Assembly: GCA_015227615.1 (NCBI GenBank)
Contig: JAALGZ010000007.1
Span: 744,001 to 808,000, forward strand
Reading direction: 5' to 3'
DNA length: 64,000 nucleotides
Origin: Labyrinthula sp. Ha
Lineage: Eukaryota; Sar; Bigyra; Labyrinthulida; Labyrinthulaceae
Positions 45,701-56,300 of the stretch are shown piece after piece (within the stretch, counting starts at the first letter, position 1; each line of letters opens with the position of its first letter). The notes below the pieces were generated by a model. The model was given only the letters and a program-made list of their open reading frames with translations. It ran no database searches and was not told the origin of the DNA. A program made the position numbers and the translations under genes.

Positions 45701-48680
45701 CCGATTAGTTCATTCATAGAAACAAGTGCCTTACCTAGTGGTGTCAAAAGGGTACCAATAAATGTATAACTCCCCGCAGAATGCCAGAAAAACATTCCTT
45801 GCAAATATCATCGATGCTGGAAACGAAGCATCTCTTTATTGATATCAAGCCATAGATTAGATTTCAAATATATGATTAGCAAAGGGTGTGCTATTAAAAT
45901 ATGTTTCAAATAAACTCCACAGTTACGCGTAAGTAAAAGAATCCTAATCTCTTTACCGCAAATCCAATTAAATGATTTTATATTGTTTTCAGTTTCTATT
46001 GAACCAATATTGCAAGAGTAGCAACATATTATAATTTTTGAATAATATCAAATGGGAACATAGTCGTATGAGAATCCATAGCTCAGGGAGCTCCTAATTT
46101 TTATAATAAGGCTTAGCCAGAATGAGGACGACTAATATCTTTTTGCTATTATTATCCATACCTCATTTTCAAGTACAAATCTACCAGTTTTTAAATGGGA
46201 TTTGATATAATATTTTATTCTCCAGGAAAAACCATAGTATCAGAAAAACGTTCTTAAAACTGAATATTTTGTACCTGGTAATATCACTCAAAATTGTAGA
46301 TGATTTCCTAACAGATTTTTGATAAGAGGGTATTTCTACCCGCATTATATTTTGTTTAAGATTATCGCCCATAAATTTCAAGGTAGAATTAATAGGGACA
46401 GATTATATTCTTTTACAGTAACACATATATACCAATATCTACGGAAAAATTGCTGATTAAGAGACATCACTAGAGGAATATGGTACGGAAACTGAGAGGA
46501 ACTAAAGCTCTTGGACTTTCAGAGTAAAAATTTGTAACTATCTTGTTGTGTCCTTTGAAACCATAATATATAAAAAAAGAGGCCTGTTAGTAGTTGAGTG
46601 ACTAGAACACTCTGCAATATCTACATTTTCCCTCTTTGCTGATGATAGAATAACACCAACCAATTTTTTCAAATTGAAAATGGAGTGAGAAATTTATGTT
46701 TTCAATAAGCCAAATAACTGTACAAAATTTTTGGTAAAAGATGATAGACTAGTGGAGTCCATTCACCAATCACTAAATCAATATGTATGCAATTCGTGAA
46801 AAGACGTCATTGACAGATATCACAAGAATTTATGAGTTTTGAAGCGCCGATATCTAAATCATTAAGGATGCATACTTTAAGAACATCATTATGGTACTCA
46901 TAGATGCCACATCTTTTTTAGCTAAAATATTTCGCCTGTGTATTATATTTACTCAACAAATCTTGGAATAATCCATTTTCTTCTTCTACTAAAATAATTC
47001 AACATAGGGAATGAGAGCAATACTTTACAAAATACTACATTAAACGATTAACTATTATTTTTTTTAACGCAATACGAAGCTTTATAAGAGCTCACATGAA
47101 ATCTCATAAGGATATTTTCATCATCTCAAGAGCTAAACTATATGTAACAAGACGGAAACATATGGCTCTTATTCTATATCTCAATACTTTATTTATTCCA
47201 AGGTAAAACATATTGCTGCAGAATTTTTCGAAGGGATAGGTTTAAAGGAGAAATGTATGAATGGTTGATGTAGTTATTACAGTAATCGACTTCAGAGCCC
47301 ATTTAATGGTTTTAGTACGTTCAAAAGACCCCGGCATGTAAAATAAAAAATAATAACAGAACAGTTAATTTAAACTTATGAATCATAGATAGCTTGGATA
47401 TTCTTTAATGCAAACAGTTGAGACATGGGGGTACATTCATGTGTAATCAGAAAAACCTCCTCTCTGTCCTTGGCTCAAAGTCGCTTTCAAGACCACCTTA
47501 CGGCAGCAGGAAGATAAAATTGCAGAAATTTCGGGACGTTACATGGTCGAAGGTTAAACTGAGGGTAATATTGTGCATTTAAAAACATTCCCGCAAATTC
47601 ATCTCAGGAAGGATCAACATTTAACCGCTTCAATGGAAAGTGCGCCACACCGTGAGCCTATTTATCTGAACCAGACATGTTGATTATATCTTCGGGGTCT
47701 TCTTTATTGTATAAAGGGAAATAAAACTAAATAACGAATATAAATAAAAAATGGAAAACATTTTTCACCTGCTCCTGCAATAAGGTGTTCCAATACGGGG
47801 TTACTAGCTTCTAGAGAGGTTTTACCTTTAGACAGGTATTAGCGGCAATTTATTCATATTCCTTCAATTTTTCAAACTGACAGTGGTGGACTCGTGTTGT
47901 ATTAGAAATTTTTAGGATGGATGATATATAGTAACTAGAACAGCTTTTGTTTCTCCGTGCAAGGGTGCATACACGGGAAGCTTGTTCTTGGTGCTCTTGA
48001 TTATGTCCTATACGATCTCTTGTAACTGGTTTTTTCGGCTGGTTATTTAATGGCTGGAATCTAGAGAACAACTTAATTTTGTTGCAGTTGAAATAACCTT
48101 TTTTATCGTGAAAGATGCTGTCGGTGGGAAGAGGTTATGGACTGAAGACTACGAATCTGAATCTCTAACTGATACTTTTTGTGTCCCGATATCTTAGGTT
48201 AGTTAGGGAAGTGGTTGTACCGAGAAAAATGGAAAAAATTATATAACAGATAAGTACGTTTCACTAATATTCGTACTCTGTAACAACATTTTTTTTTCTT
48301 CTTAACATGTGACTTCTACACTGAGAGGTTGTAGACTCTCTTCTCTTACTTTGTTTTCAGCTTATTGATGTACTAAACACTGGCTTGAAAATAATATTTT
48401 CAGTGAAATTAAGAGATTTCCGAACTTAAACAATTTTTATAGGCTTTTGAGCCGTCAAAATTTGCAGAACTAGTCTTAATTGTTCTGGAATCTTGAGCTT
48501 CATTGACTCCTGCCGGCCTCGAGGAAGCCTGACGTACGCCGGTTATCATACTGGTTTCCTAATTTTTAATTTCTTTATCTCTTAAGAATATTGATCAGTA
48601 CCTTATGATTTTTTGATAACGTCTTAAGTTTCTAAAATGATATTCCAACGACCAAGCGGTCTTCATAAACTCAATTACTG
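39736..48680. other. Gene-poor AT-rich region
   Basis: Nearly 9 kb with no frame over about 75 codons and no recognisable protein except the small reverse-transcriptase relic at 46570-46760. Frames at 40738-40926, 41538-41753, 42037-42270 and 47850-48071 were inspected and not accepted. The long region probably consists of decayed elements and simple AT-rich DNA. Confidence 0.55.
46570..46760 (+). mobile_element. Tiny reverse-transcriptase relic (LINE-like)
   Basis: In one frame ISTFSLFADDRITPT at 46620-46664 matches the FADD catalytic block of LINE reverse transcriptases. It is preceded by a RGLLVVE-like stretch in the place of RGLPQGSVLSP and followed by degraded sequence with stops. Only about 60 codons are recognisable. 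No ends can be set. Confidence 0.3.
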
Positions 48681-48686
48681 AAAAAA
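48681..48686 (-). terminator. Pol III T-run after tRNA-Ile
   Basis: Six A on the plus strand, i.e. TTTTTT in the tRNA sense, two bases past the discriminator base, the normal RNA polymerase III stop. Confidence 0.8.
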
Positions 48687-48688
48687 CG

Positions 48689-48762
48689 TGGTCCAGCACG
48701 GGCTCGAACCGTGGACCTTGGTGTTATTAGCACCACGCTCTGACCAACTGAGCTACAAGACC
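48689..48762 (-). tRNA. tRNA-Ile (anticodon AAU)
   Basis: A 74-nt cloverleaf read on the minus strand. Acceptor GGTCTTG pairs with CTGGACC (one U-U mismatch, one G-U); D arm GCTC/GAGC around AGTTGGTCA; anticodon stem TGGTG/CACCA with loop CTAATAA, anticodon AAT; T arm CACGG/CCGTG with loop TTCGAGC. The A box TAGCTCAGTTGG and B box GGTTCGAGCC are canonical. There is no intron and CCA is not encoded. The A at position 34 is normally edited to inosine to read AUU, AUC and AUA. A T6 terminator follows. Confidence 0.96.
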
Positions 48763-49062
48763 ATATAATTATGTTCTCCACGTGAAGCAAAAAATATATT
48801 CTTAATATCTCATCCAGCAAGCATGTTAGAAAATCCACATTTTGTTGTAAGAAAGCAAGACTGAACATGAGTTTGACCGGTTACGCCACAACATTAACAG
48901 AAGCACAATCAAAAGTAATTGTATATGTTTTTAATGTCTTAGGGTCTTTTAGAACTGAAAGCTTTACTTTCCAAGCAAGAAAACTCTGTTTATAAAGAAT
49001 TTTGTGAGAACCGAAGGGATTGCAAGAATGACGTTTTTGTTCTTCGCTTTCTTAGAGCAACG
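48763..49062. other. Spacer between tRNA-Ile and the CRAL-TRIO gene
   Basis: Must contain the 5' leader and promoter of the CRAL-TRIO gene. TTCGCTTTCTTAG ending 49052 could be the acceptor of a leader intron, which I cannot confirm. Confidence 0.35.
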
Positions 49063-49800
49063 ATGTCAAACAAAGGTACCTCTAGAGATTTTCAACCAAA
49101 TGAAGCTTTCGATAGATTAAAAAGTTCTATTGATTTTAGAATCGCTGCGCAAAACGCCTTAGAGAAAGAAGGTATTGATCCAAAGGGCTTGATTACAAAC
49201 TCTAAGGATTTAGATCAAATTCCAAAAGACAATTCTTTGGATTTTGCGGAAAGATGGCATAGGTACTTAAAAAATAAGCCAAATTACAGATACGAAGACT
49301 CACTGGAAAACTCGCTAGTCATGATTGAAAGATTTGGCGTAGTTGGCACCAAACTAGATCCAAAGGCATTCACAGAGGAAGAGTTGAATGTATTTACATA
49401 TATTTTGCTTCAATCTGTGGAAGAAGACCTGTTTGATGTATATTCCAAAAATTTAGAAGTTGATGATCAATCTATATTTGATGGTTTTGTTGGGATTATT
49501 GACCTCAAGCACGTGGGACGCGGTCTCATTGCACCAGCTAGAATTAAGGTGATAAAGCATTTAAACGATATAACTGGGCTGCACTTTCCAGAGTTAGTGA
49601 AAAAATACTATTTTGTAAACTCTCCGATGCAGTTTTTGGTGAACGGATTATTATCAGTTGTGAAGAAGTTTCTTGACAAGAACACAACACAAAAGTTTGT
49701 CTTCTTGAGTAAGGGCCAACAGCCAGAACTTGATCTAAAGTTGCTTCCGAAGGAGTTTGGAGGCGAAAATAACGAGGAAGTTCCTAAGTCAACTCTTTAA
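49063..49800 (+). CDS. Sec14-like CRAL-TRIO lipid-binding protein
   Basis: A 245-residue single-exon protein. The CRAL-TRIO lipid-binding lobe spans about residues 95-235. FDGFVGIIDLKHVGRGLIAP is the central strand, HFPELVKKYYFVNSPMQFL the conserved gate helix segment, LLSVVKKFLDKNTTQKFVFL the next helix and strand, and LLPKEFGG the closing LPxEfGG motif. The N-terminal CRAL-TRIO-N helical bundle is short. The family binds phosphoinositides, tocopherols or other hydrophobic ligands and moves them between membranes. The protein lacks a GOLD domain or other C-terminal fusion. It converges on the LRR-kinase-TIR gene, with 114 bp between stops. Confidence 0.88.
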   Translation: MSNKGTSRDFQPNEAFDRLKSSIDFRIAAQNALEKEGIDPKGLITNSKDLDQIPKDNSLDFAERWHRYLKNKPNYRYEDSLENSLVMIERFGVVGTKLDPKAFTEEELNVFTYILLQSVEEDLFDVYSKNLEVDDQSIFDGFVGIIDLKHVGRGLIAPARIKVIKHLNDITGLHFPELVKKYYFVNSPMQFLVNGLLSVVKKFLDKNTTQKFVFLSKGQQPELDLKLLPKEFGGENNEEVPKSTL

Positions 49801-49914
49801 TTATATGAACAGTAGACCAATGAGCTTTGTTTACAATACGCTCTGCCCAGTACTTGAAAATTACCTTAAGCTAAACCCGTAAACCTTAGTTTATCAACCT
49901 TTCCAGAGTCGCAG

Positions 49915-52900
49915 TTATGTTCTAATATAATTCACAATTCTTCTCGCGATCTCCCCAACCATAGCCCTATGTTCATATAACCTAACATCCTTTGCTCTAT
50001 ATGGCATAATTTCGTGATGGAGTAGCAAATGACCTAGTTCTGGTCCAAGTTCTGCTTTGATTAGATCATAGTCCCTGTTGAACCAGTTATCCTGAACAAG
50101 AACATTAGGCATTCGCTTTCTCTGTCTTCTGCAAATATCTTGAAGCAAAATGTAACTGTCTCTATGGGATGATTGGAAGAAACCGGGGGTGATCAGGGAC
50201 AATACGGCAAAATTATTCTTGGTTTTCGATGAATAACGTTTGCTCCAGGGCTCGTCTTCACGCAATTCAATCCATTGTTTTTTCGGAGATGCCAAAGGTA
50301 GCAGTTCAAAGATCATCTCTCGTACCTCGTTTAACATATCTTCTCCTTCTTTTCCAACTAGTACGAAAACTGTACTGTTTTCAATTTTGTCAAGTTCACC
50401 ATCCGTAAATTTAATATTGAACTTTCCGGACTTTGTCCTACCACCACGCACAAAATTTTGCTTTGCCTTTAGATTATTATTTCTAATCATATCTAGGAGC
50501 TCATTGTTTTGTCTATTATTTAGGACCGAATTTCTCTTATTAACTACCACCTGTTCAGCGACTTCCTTATACTCATCTTCCAACTGTTCATTGTTGGGGG
50601 AGATAAACCCTATACACTCTAGCATGTAATCAAGCATGGCTACATTTTCATATTCTCTTCTTCTATAGGGAATGCAGGTGGGGCTTTCTAATATTTCCAA
50701 TACCTTTGGTCGAAGAACATTTTCCAGAACCCAAATGGTGCCTGACACATCTTCAGGATTGACGTTTCCTTGTCTTGTGGCATATCTAAAAGTCTTCTCG
50801 GACAGTCCCAATTCACTAATAGAACCCAAGTTTTGTGCGGTTTCTTTGATCCATTCCACATCTTCAAACTTTTCCAAAAACAGTTCCTTGCTAAAGGGAA
50901 AAAGATACTCTCGAGGATCAACTTCCTGCAAAAACACAATCTTCTTGTTAAAGTCAACAGCCCAAAGGAGTTCTTTTAAACAGAACATACTGAAGAAAGT
51001 ATCCCTTGTTAAAGCAACTACAAAAGCCTGGCAATACTCTACACCATTGAACATACTTTCTTGCGTGATAACATCACGTTTCATGTCTAACCAGCATAGA
51101 CATCCAAGTTCCTTTGTACTATAATACAGGTCCTTAACAGAACCTGCGGCTTGGCTCTGAATATGACTTAAGAAGAAGTGTGTTCTTTTACTCTTCAGCA
51201 TCCGTTGTACACCCACTGGGGTCCTTGCTGATACCGCTTTTGCTTTTGATAGGAATGGATGATTCAAAATTTGACGAAATGTGGGTCTGTGCTTTCTGTT
51301 TCTTTGCAGGCACCATCTAACAAGTGATTTGGCAAAGTTGATTTCTTTTACAGGTAAACTTTTATCATGCAAATCTAGTACTTGATCGATTTTGTCGTCA
51401 CTAATCTCAACCCAATTTATCAGTTTTGCCTTCGACTTGTTAGAGAATAGATTGTCATCAACCTTCATAGATTGGAACAAAGGTGTCCCAGACAAAAGTT
51501 CAAACAAGACAACACCAAAGCTCCAGACATCAAACATGTTTTCTGCAATTGGTTGAAGAGTTTTCTTAATGAAAACATACTTGGCAAGTTCAGGAGGACA
51601 ATATGCAGAGGAGTATTTTTGACCACATCTCTTACCGTGTCTAACACTGGCATCGAAGTCAATTAACTTGAAAAAATTCCTCTCATAATTGACCCTCACA
51701 AAGTTTCTAGGTTTAAAATCGCAATGGGAATAATGTTTCTCATTAATGAAACGTAAGCACTTTGCTGCTTGTCTTGCGATTTCTTTTATAGCTAATACAT
51801 TTATCCCTGCAACTCTCTCAGTATTCATTATTTCAAACAGATTCTTGTCTGCCAGTTCAAAAAACATATATTTAAATGAACTTTCAGCCGTGGAAATGAA
51901 AAGAAAATCTAGCAGGAATTTAGAATAATCATTGTCTTTTTTCTTGAGTTGATGAATTTCTATTTTTCTTCGTTGATCTCTAAACTTAACATTCTTATTC
52001 TTATTCCTAATAGGGTTTCTTGGAGCCTTCCCAGCTGCTCTCCTTTGGAAGTTCTCTTTCTTTATTTCTGAAGCTTGAAGGGCTCGTTTACCAATTCTTG
52101 TAGCTGTAACCTTAGCTTGCTCATAGGCCTTTTTAATTTCTGCTCTAGCAGCTTTCTCCCTCTCAAAATCAACACCATCCTTGAATATTTTTAATACTCC
52201 TCTCCTATTTGTATTTATGTCAGTTACAAGTACTACTTCACAAGTTTTTGACAGATGCACAGGGGGAGAATCTTCAAAACGAAATCTTCCATCCAGTGCG
52301 TTGAGCTTTTTAGCCCAAGATCTAATTTTATCATTTTCATGATGTATCATTACATCCTGGTATAACCTTCCTAATGAGTCTTTGTCCGTCAATTTAAATC
52401 CTTTGGCTTCATAGAGATATTTAACAGCGAAATATATATCTTCTGCAGTTTCACCTCTCCTTTCTTGATCAAAACTCCCATTCTGATTTCGAAGCAAAAT
52501 CTCTATAATTCTCTGGCCCTTTTTGTTCTTCCAGTTACCCGCAGCTGGTAGCTTTTTAAGATCATCTTCAGAGAGTTCCTCGATTGCTTCCTTTATAGTA
52601 ATCGTGCCAAAACGTGATTTGGCCAGATCCCAAGCCTCTAAGTTCCATAGAAGCTTCTTGTTTCTTCTACGAAATATATTAAAATTTTCTTGCTTTAATA
52701 CATTCACTAACTCCTCTAGTGTTTCCTGTGAAACTTCATTCCCTGTCACATCGATCACTCTTATGCATGAACCACCTGGACCCGACAATGACCCAGATTC
52801 ATTGTTCATTTTAACTTTTTTTATTCTGACAGCATCGACAATAATTTTCACTGCTGAATCATCTAGAGCATTCTCTCCCAAGTAAAGCTCATTAAGGACA

Positions 52901-53301
52901 TCATTATTCAGGATAACATCGTGTAAAGCAACAGCGACTTTGGATTGTATGTTATTTCCCTCTAAATGCAAGATCTTAAGATGCGGACCAGCTAATAGTG
53001 ACTTGATAAAAATTAAAGCTCCTTCTGTAGCCAAGTAGTTCTTGTTAAGGGAAAGCTCTTCCAAAGTTTGATTTTCAAGCACTAAGAGGGAAAGAAAATC
53101 CACAGAATTCTTTGTTATCATATTACTTTCCAGGTTAATACTCACAACGGGAAGATCCAAGCACTTAGTGCAAAAATCCTCTATACTTCCATCTTTAATA
53201 CCCTGGTTTGTTGCAACGACCTCGTAGTAATCTTCTCCCTTCTCTATAATATATTGTTGTACGTCAATAACAGCTTCTGCAGCAGTTTGTTCCTGTGACA
53301 T
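49915..53301 (-). CDS. LRR (RNI-type) - protein kinase - TIR fusion protein
   Basis: A 1128-residue intronless frame. Residues ~50-205 are ribonuclease-inhibitor-type leucine-rich repeats (LEELSLNKNYL, LKILHLEGNNI, LNELYLGENAL). A helical linker follows, then a protein kinase at ~350-685: VLK with K371 in strand 3, an unusual 80-residue basic insert (~385-460), HCDFKPRN as catalytic loop (D528, K530, N533), DFD instead of DFG (548-550), PPE at 569-571 and DVWSFG at 591-596. A TIR domain runs ~704-860: THFFLSHIQ, a W-L-D strand, FVVALT and CLKELLW, with E777 in the place of the catalytic Glu of NAD-cleaving TIRs. The last 150 residues (NFAVLSLITPGFFQSS) may be a second, degenerate TIR. Likely an intracellular sensor or signalling enzyme; its role is inferred. 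Confidence 0.88.
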   Translation of the reverse strand: MSQEQTAAEAVIDVQQYIIEKGEDYYEVVATNQGIKDGSIEDFCTKCLDLPVVSINLESNMITKNSVDFLSLLVLENQTLEELSLNKNYLATEGALIFIKSLLAGPHLKILHLEGNNIQSKVAVALHDVILNNDVLNELYLGENALDDSAVKIIVDAVRIKKVKMNNESGSLSGPGGSCIRVIDVTGNEVSQETLEELVNVLKQENFNIFRRRNKKLLWNLEAWDLAKSRFGTITIKEAIEELSEDDLKKLPAAGNWKNKKGQRIIEILLRNQNGSFDQERRGETAEDIYFAVKYLYEAKGFKLTDKDSLGRLYQDVMIHHENDKIRSWAKKLNALDGRFRFEDSPPVHLSKTCEVVLVTDINTNRRGVLKIFKDGVDFEREKAARAEIKKAYEQAKVTATRIGKRALQASEIKKENFQRRAAGKAPRNPIRNKNKNVKFRDQRRKIEIHQLKKKDNDYSKFLLDFLFISTAESSFKYMFFELADKNLFEIMNTERVAGINVLAIKEIARQAAKCLRFINEKHYSHCDFKPRNFVRVNYERNFFKLIDFDASVRHGKRCGQKYSSAYCPPELAKYVFIKKTLQPIAENMFDVWSFGVVLFELLSGTPLFQSMKVDDNLFSNKSKAKLINWVEISDDKIDQVLDLHDKSLPVKEINFAKSLVRWCLQRNRKHRPTFRQILNHPFLSKAKAVSARTPVGVQRMLKSKRTHFFLSHIQSQAAGSVKDLYYSTKELGCLCWLDMKRDVITQESMFNGVEYCQAFVVALTRDTFFSMFCLKELLWAVDFNKKIVFLQEVDPREYLFPFSKELFLEKFEDVEWIKETAQNLGSISELGLSEKTFRYATRQGNVNPEDVSGTIWVLENVLRPKVLEILESPTCIPYRRREYENVAMLDYMLECIGFISPNNEQLEDEYKEVAEQVVVNKRNSVLNNRQNNELLDMIRNNNLKAKQNFVRGGRTKSGKFNIKFTDGELDKIENSTVFVLVGKEGEDMLNEVREMIFELLPLASPKKQWIELREDEPWSKRYSSKTKNNFAVLSLITPGFFQSSHRDSYILLQDICRRQRKRMPNVLVQDNWFNRDYDLIKAELGPELGHLLLHHEIMPYRAKDVRLYEHRAMVGEIARRIVNYIRT

Positions 53302-56300
53302 CTTTTTATCTTAATCTGAAGAGTTAAATAGCAAAGAAAGTAAGCAATTTTGTGATAGTAATGGCAAACTGAATTGTATCTCGCCGATCTTATATAATCC
53401 TTATTAGCATCAATGGGTTAGGCAAGTTTCAAACTAACAAAACGGACAGAATTTGGGCGTACAGATAGCATGATGGTCGTATGGGTGAGTACTTGGGTAC
53501 GCCATTCCGTTGCTTTTTACACAGGCGTTCTTTTTCGTAAGACGTTTTAGAACAACTAACAAGGTATAGTTAAGCGTCTAAGAGGTTAGTTGTAAATCAA
53601 ATGTTTGAAGCATGTTTTCAAGATAGTTGAGTTTATATATGGTGAACACTTATTATTTAGTTAGTACAGTCTCTTAGGTGTTCTCTCGAAGGTTATCTAC
53701 TGCCATCTGTGATAAGTAGAAAAAGTGTGTTAAATTAAGCCTTTTCGTCATAATTAAGAAAATTTGTTTTTATTTTGACTTCATTAGTCTACTTGAGAAA
53801 TCATCCAACTAGAGATCAAAAAAATATTTACAACCCACTTAGTACTTCTCGCGTAGCGGATGCATTAATCTAGTCAAAATCGGTGTTGACTCTATTGTTC
53901 CAAAGTGATCGGATCCCAAGGGTTCTTTCTTGCATGATATGCAAAATATTTATTTCTGTGCCTTGGTAGTTAGACCTTAAGAAACTAAAGATAACTTACT
54001 CGAATGGCTAAACCATCAAAATACATCCACTGATGACACGTTTCCCTAGTTGGAATCTTGGCTTACAAATAAACTCTGCTATCTTTATTTGATAACTTTA
54101 ACTTCTTCAATCAGCCTTGTTTCTTTATTGTTTCATAAATCTTATGCCATGACTATTATAGTAGTTATCTTTACATAACGGATTTAACTTTAAACCCAAT
54201 ACAAGTAAAAGTGAAAAGTATGAAATTAAATTTTCATTTGGAAACATACCATAATGTTCAAGTAGATTATATACTTGGCAAAAAGTCAACATCTGTCCCT
54301 AGTAGTCGCCAATTTTTGCGGTAGTTGGTCAATAAATATCTTCTTAAAACTATCTTTCACGCTATGTTCAAAAGTTTATAAGTACCTTCGGACCTTTTGT
54401 CTAATTTGATAGGAATATAGTAGGTAGCGTATATGGAAAGTTAAGTTACCACGAGGAGGCTAGACATTAAAATAGCTATTTTATTTCAGGTAATTAGACA
54501 TTGACGAGAGTAATATCAGGAAACTCTCACCAACAATGTCAAAAAGCAATCTAGAAGAAAGCGAGAGAGATTAAGAGGGGCTTATTCGGTAATATAATGC
54601 CGCGGAGAATTAAATTTAATGGTAAAATATACACCAAATAGATCATTTAAATACAATTTTTACAAAAGGAAATCAGCCATTTAGAAAAACCTTGATTGGT
54701 CATGAATATATACATCTGTGTATTAAAATACAAAATTTAAGTCCATAGAAGGAACTTATTAGCTCTATTGAGTATGGTGTAGTAGATAAGAAGGTCCAAC
54801 TTTTGGTAGTTTAGTCGCAATATCCTGCTTATAATACTTGCTTGAAAGAAAAGTGAAAAGGTTTGTTCTAGCCACTAGAACTTTTATATCTCATTGAAAA
54901 ATTGTAAGAGCTTAGAATTATTTTTCGCAAGATAGACTAAATTCTCTCTGCATTTTTTTCGCCTATAAGACATCTACATTTCCCTTTGGTTCCTTTATGG
55001 TTATTAATGCTTCAGCATCATACTTAAGAATGTAACTTTCTTAAATTCAGAAAATTAGATGTACTCAAGCAAATACATATGACAATTTTGCTAGATTAAC
55101 ACCAAAGAAACATAAAAAGTGTGTAGGATAGTTGGTGTATTGATTGCTCAATTTGGATTTGGGTAAGAAAAATCGGTTAGATTTATTTATAAATATTGCT
55201 CCAGTTAATCTCTGAACTACATGTGCCTCAAAGGGCAATAGTAATATATCAAGGAATGCACGGTGATACCTACTTAAGCACTAACTCTGGCATTAGATGA
55301 GATTTTCCACTAATTGAATGAAATTCGGTGCGTGTTAATACCCCGTTGAGTAAGCAAAGAAGAATTCATAGACGGCTTCGGGTCTTATGACTAAGTTTTT
55401 TTGGATCCCCAAAAAACATTTATTTGCTTTGGGTGGGTTTGGGTTTTAGGATCATAGGTTCTTTCTTGAGGTATTTTCCTCACTTTCCTTGCCTAGGTGT
55501 ATCTACTATCCAGAGATTAAGGGTGCAAAATATGTTTTTCCAAACGGGAGAAGGTGTCTTCAAATCCATTGAAACTAACTTTCAGAACCAAATATTTATT
55601 TCCAGTTTTTAGTGCTAGATTAATATATGCTTGAGAAAGAATATATGTCCCTAAATCTATGTATTAGTTAACATTATGGCGCTGCCATGCTTGCCGATGA
55701 AAAAATCAAAGGAAACTCATACTTTAAGCTCTTTTTATCATTTGTTATATATTTGACTGAAGTTAATAGACAATATGCTTAACTAAAAGGACGTTTATCT
55801 AGTTTACAAAGTCGCAGCACTTTAGACTTCATGCCCCGTAAAAAATCGAACATGAATTTATTTCCTTGAGTAGCGCTTTTAAAAAAAATCAAGTCTTTTG
55901 AATAATGATAATTTCCCCAGTGGATTGATTGCCTTAATTAGAGGTAATACAATATGTCTCTGATGGTCAATACCCAGTTGTTAATATTGCTTTAATCGCC
56001 TGTTTCCGAGTGATCATAATCATGCCAATAAGAATGTATTATCTACATTATCGGTCCCCTTAATTTCTAATATATGCGTGATGAGCTAAGGCGCATTTGT
56101 TAATTAGAGAATTTCAAATTTTTATCTTGCTTAAGAAGAGAGGATGTTATTTTAAGATTCAAGTCTAGTGCCCTGGGAAGATTGCTTTGACCCATCCCTT
56201 ATACTAAATCTAGTACCAGCAAAAATTAAATATTAATACACATAAAATGAAGTTTGGGTCTCTATTTCTTCATTAATAATACATTTTTCAAAAACAATAT

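Noticed and set aside
50240-51124. Antisense frames of 129 and 150 codons opposite the LRR-kinase-TIR gene
   Set aside because: Shadows of a well-supported coding frame; no family match.
55424-55460. G-rich patch like an interstitial telomere repeat
   Set aside because: Only two or three imperfect TTTGGG units, and no array.
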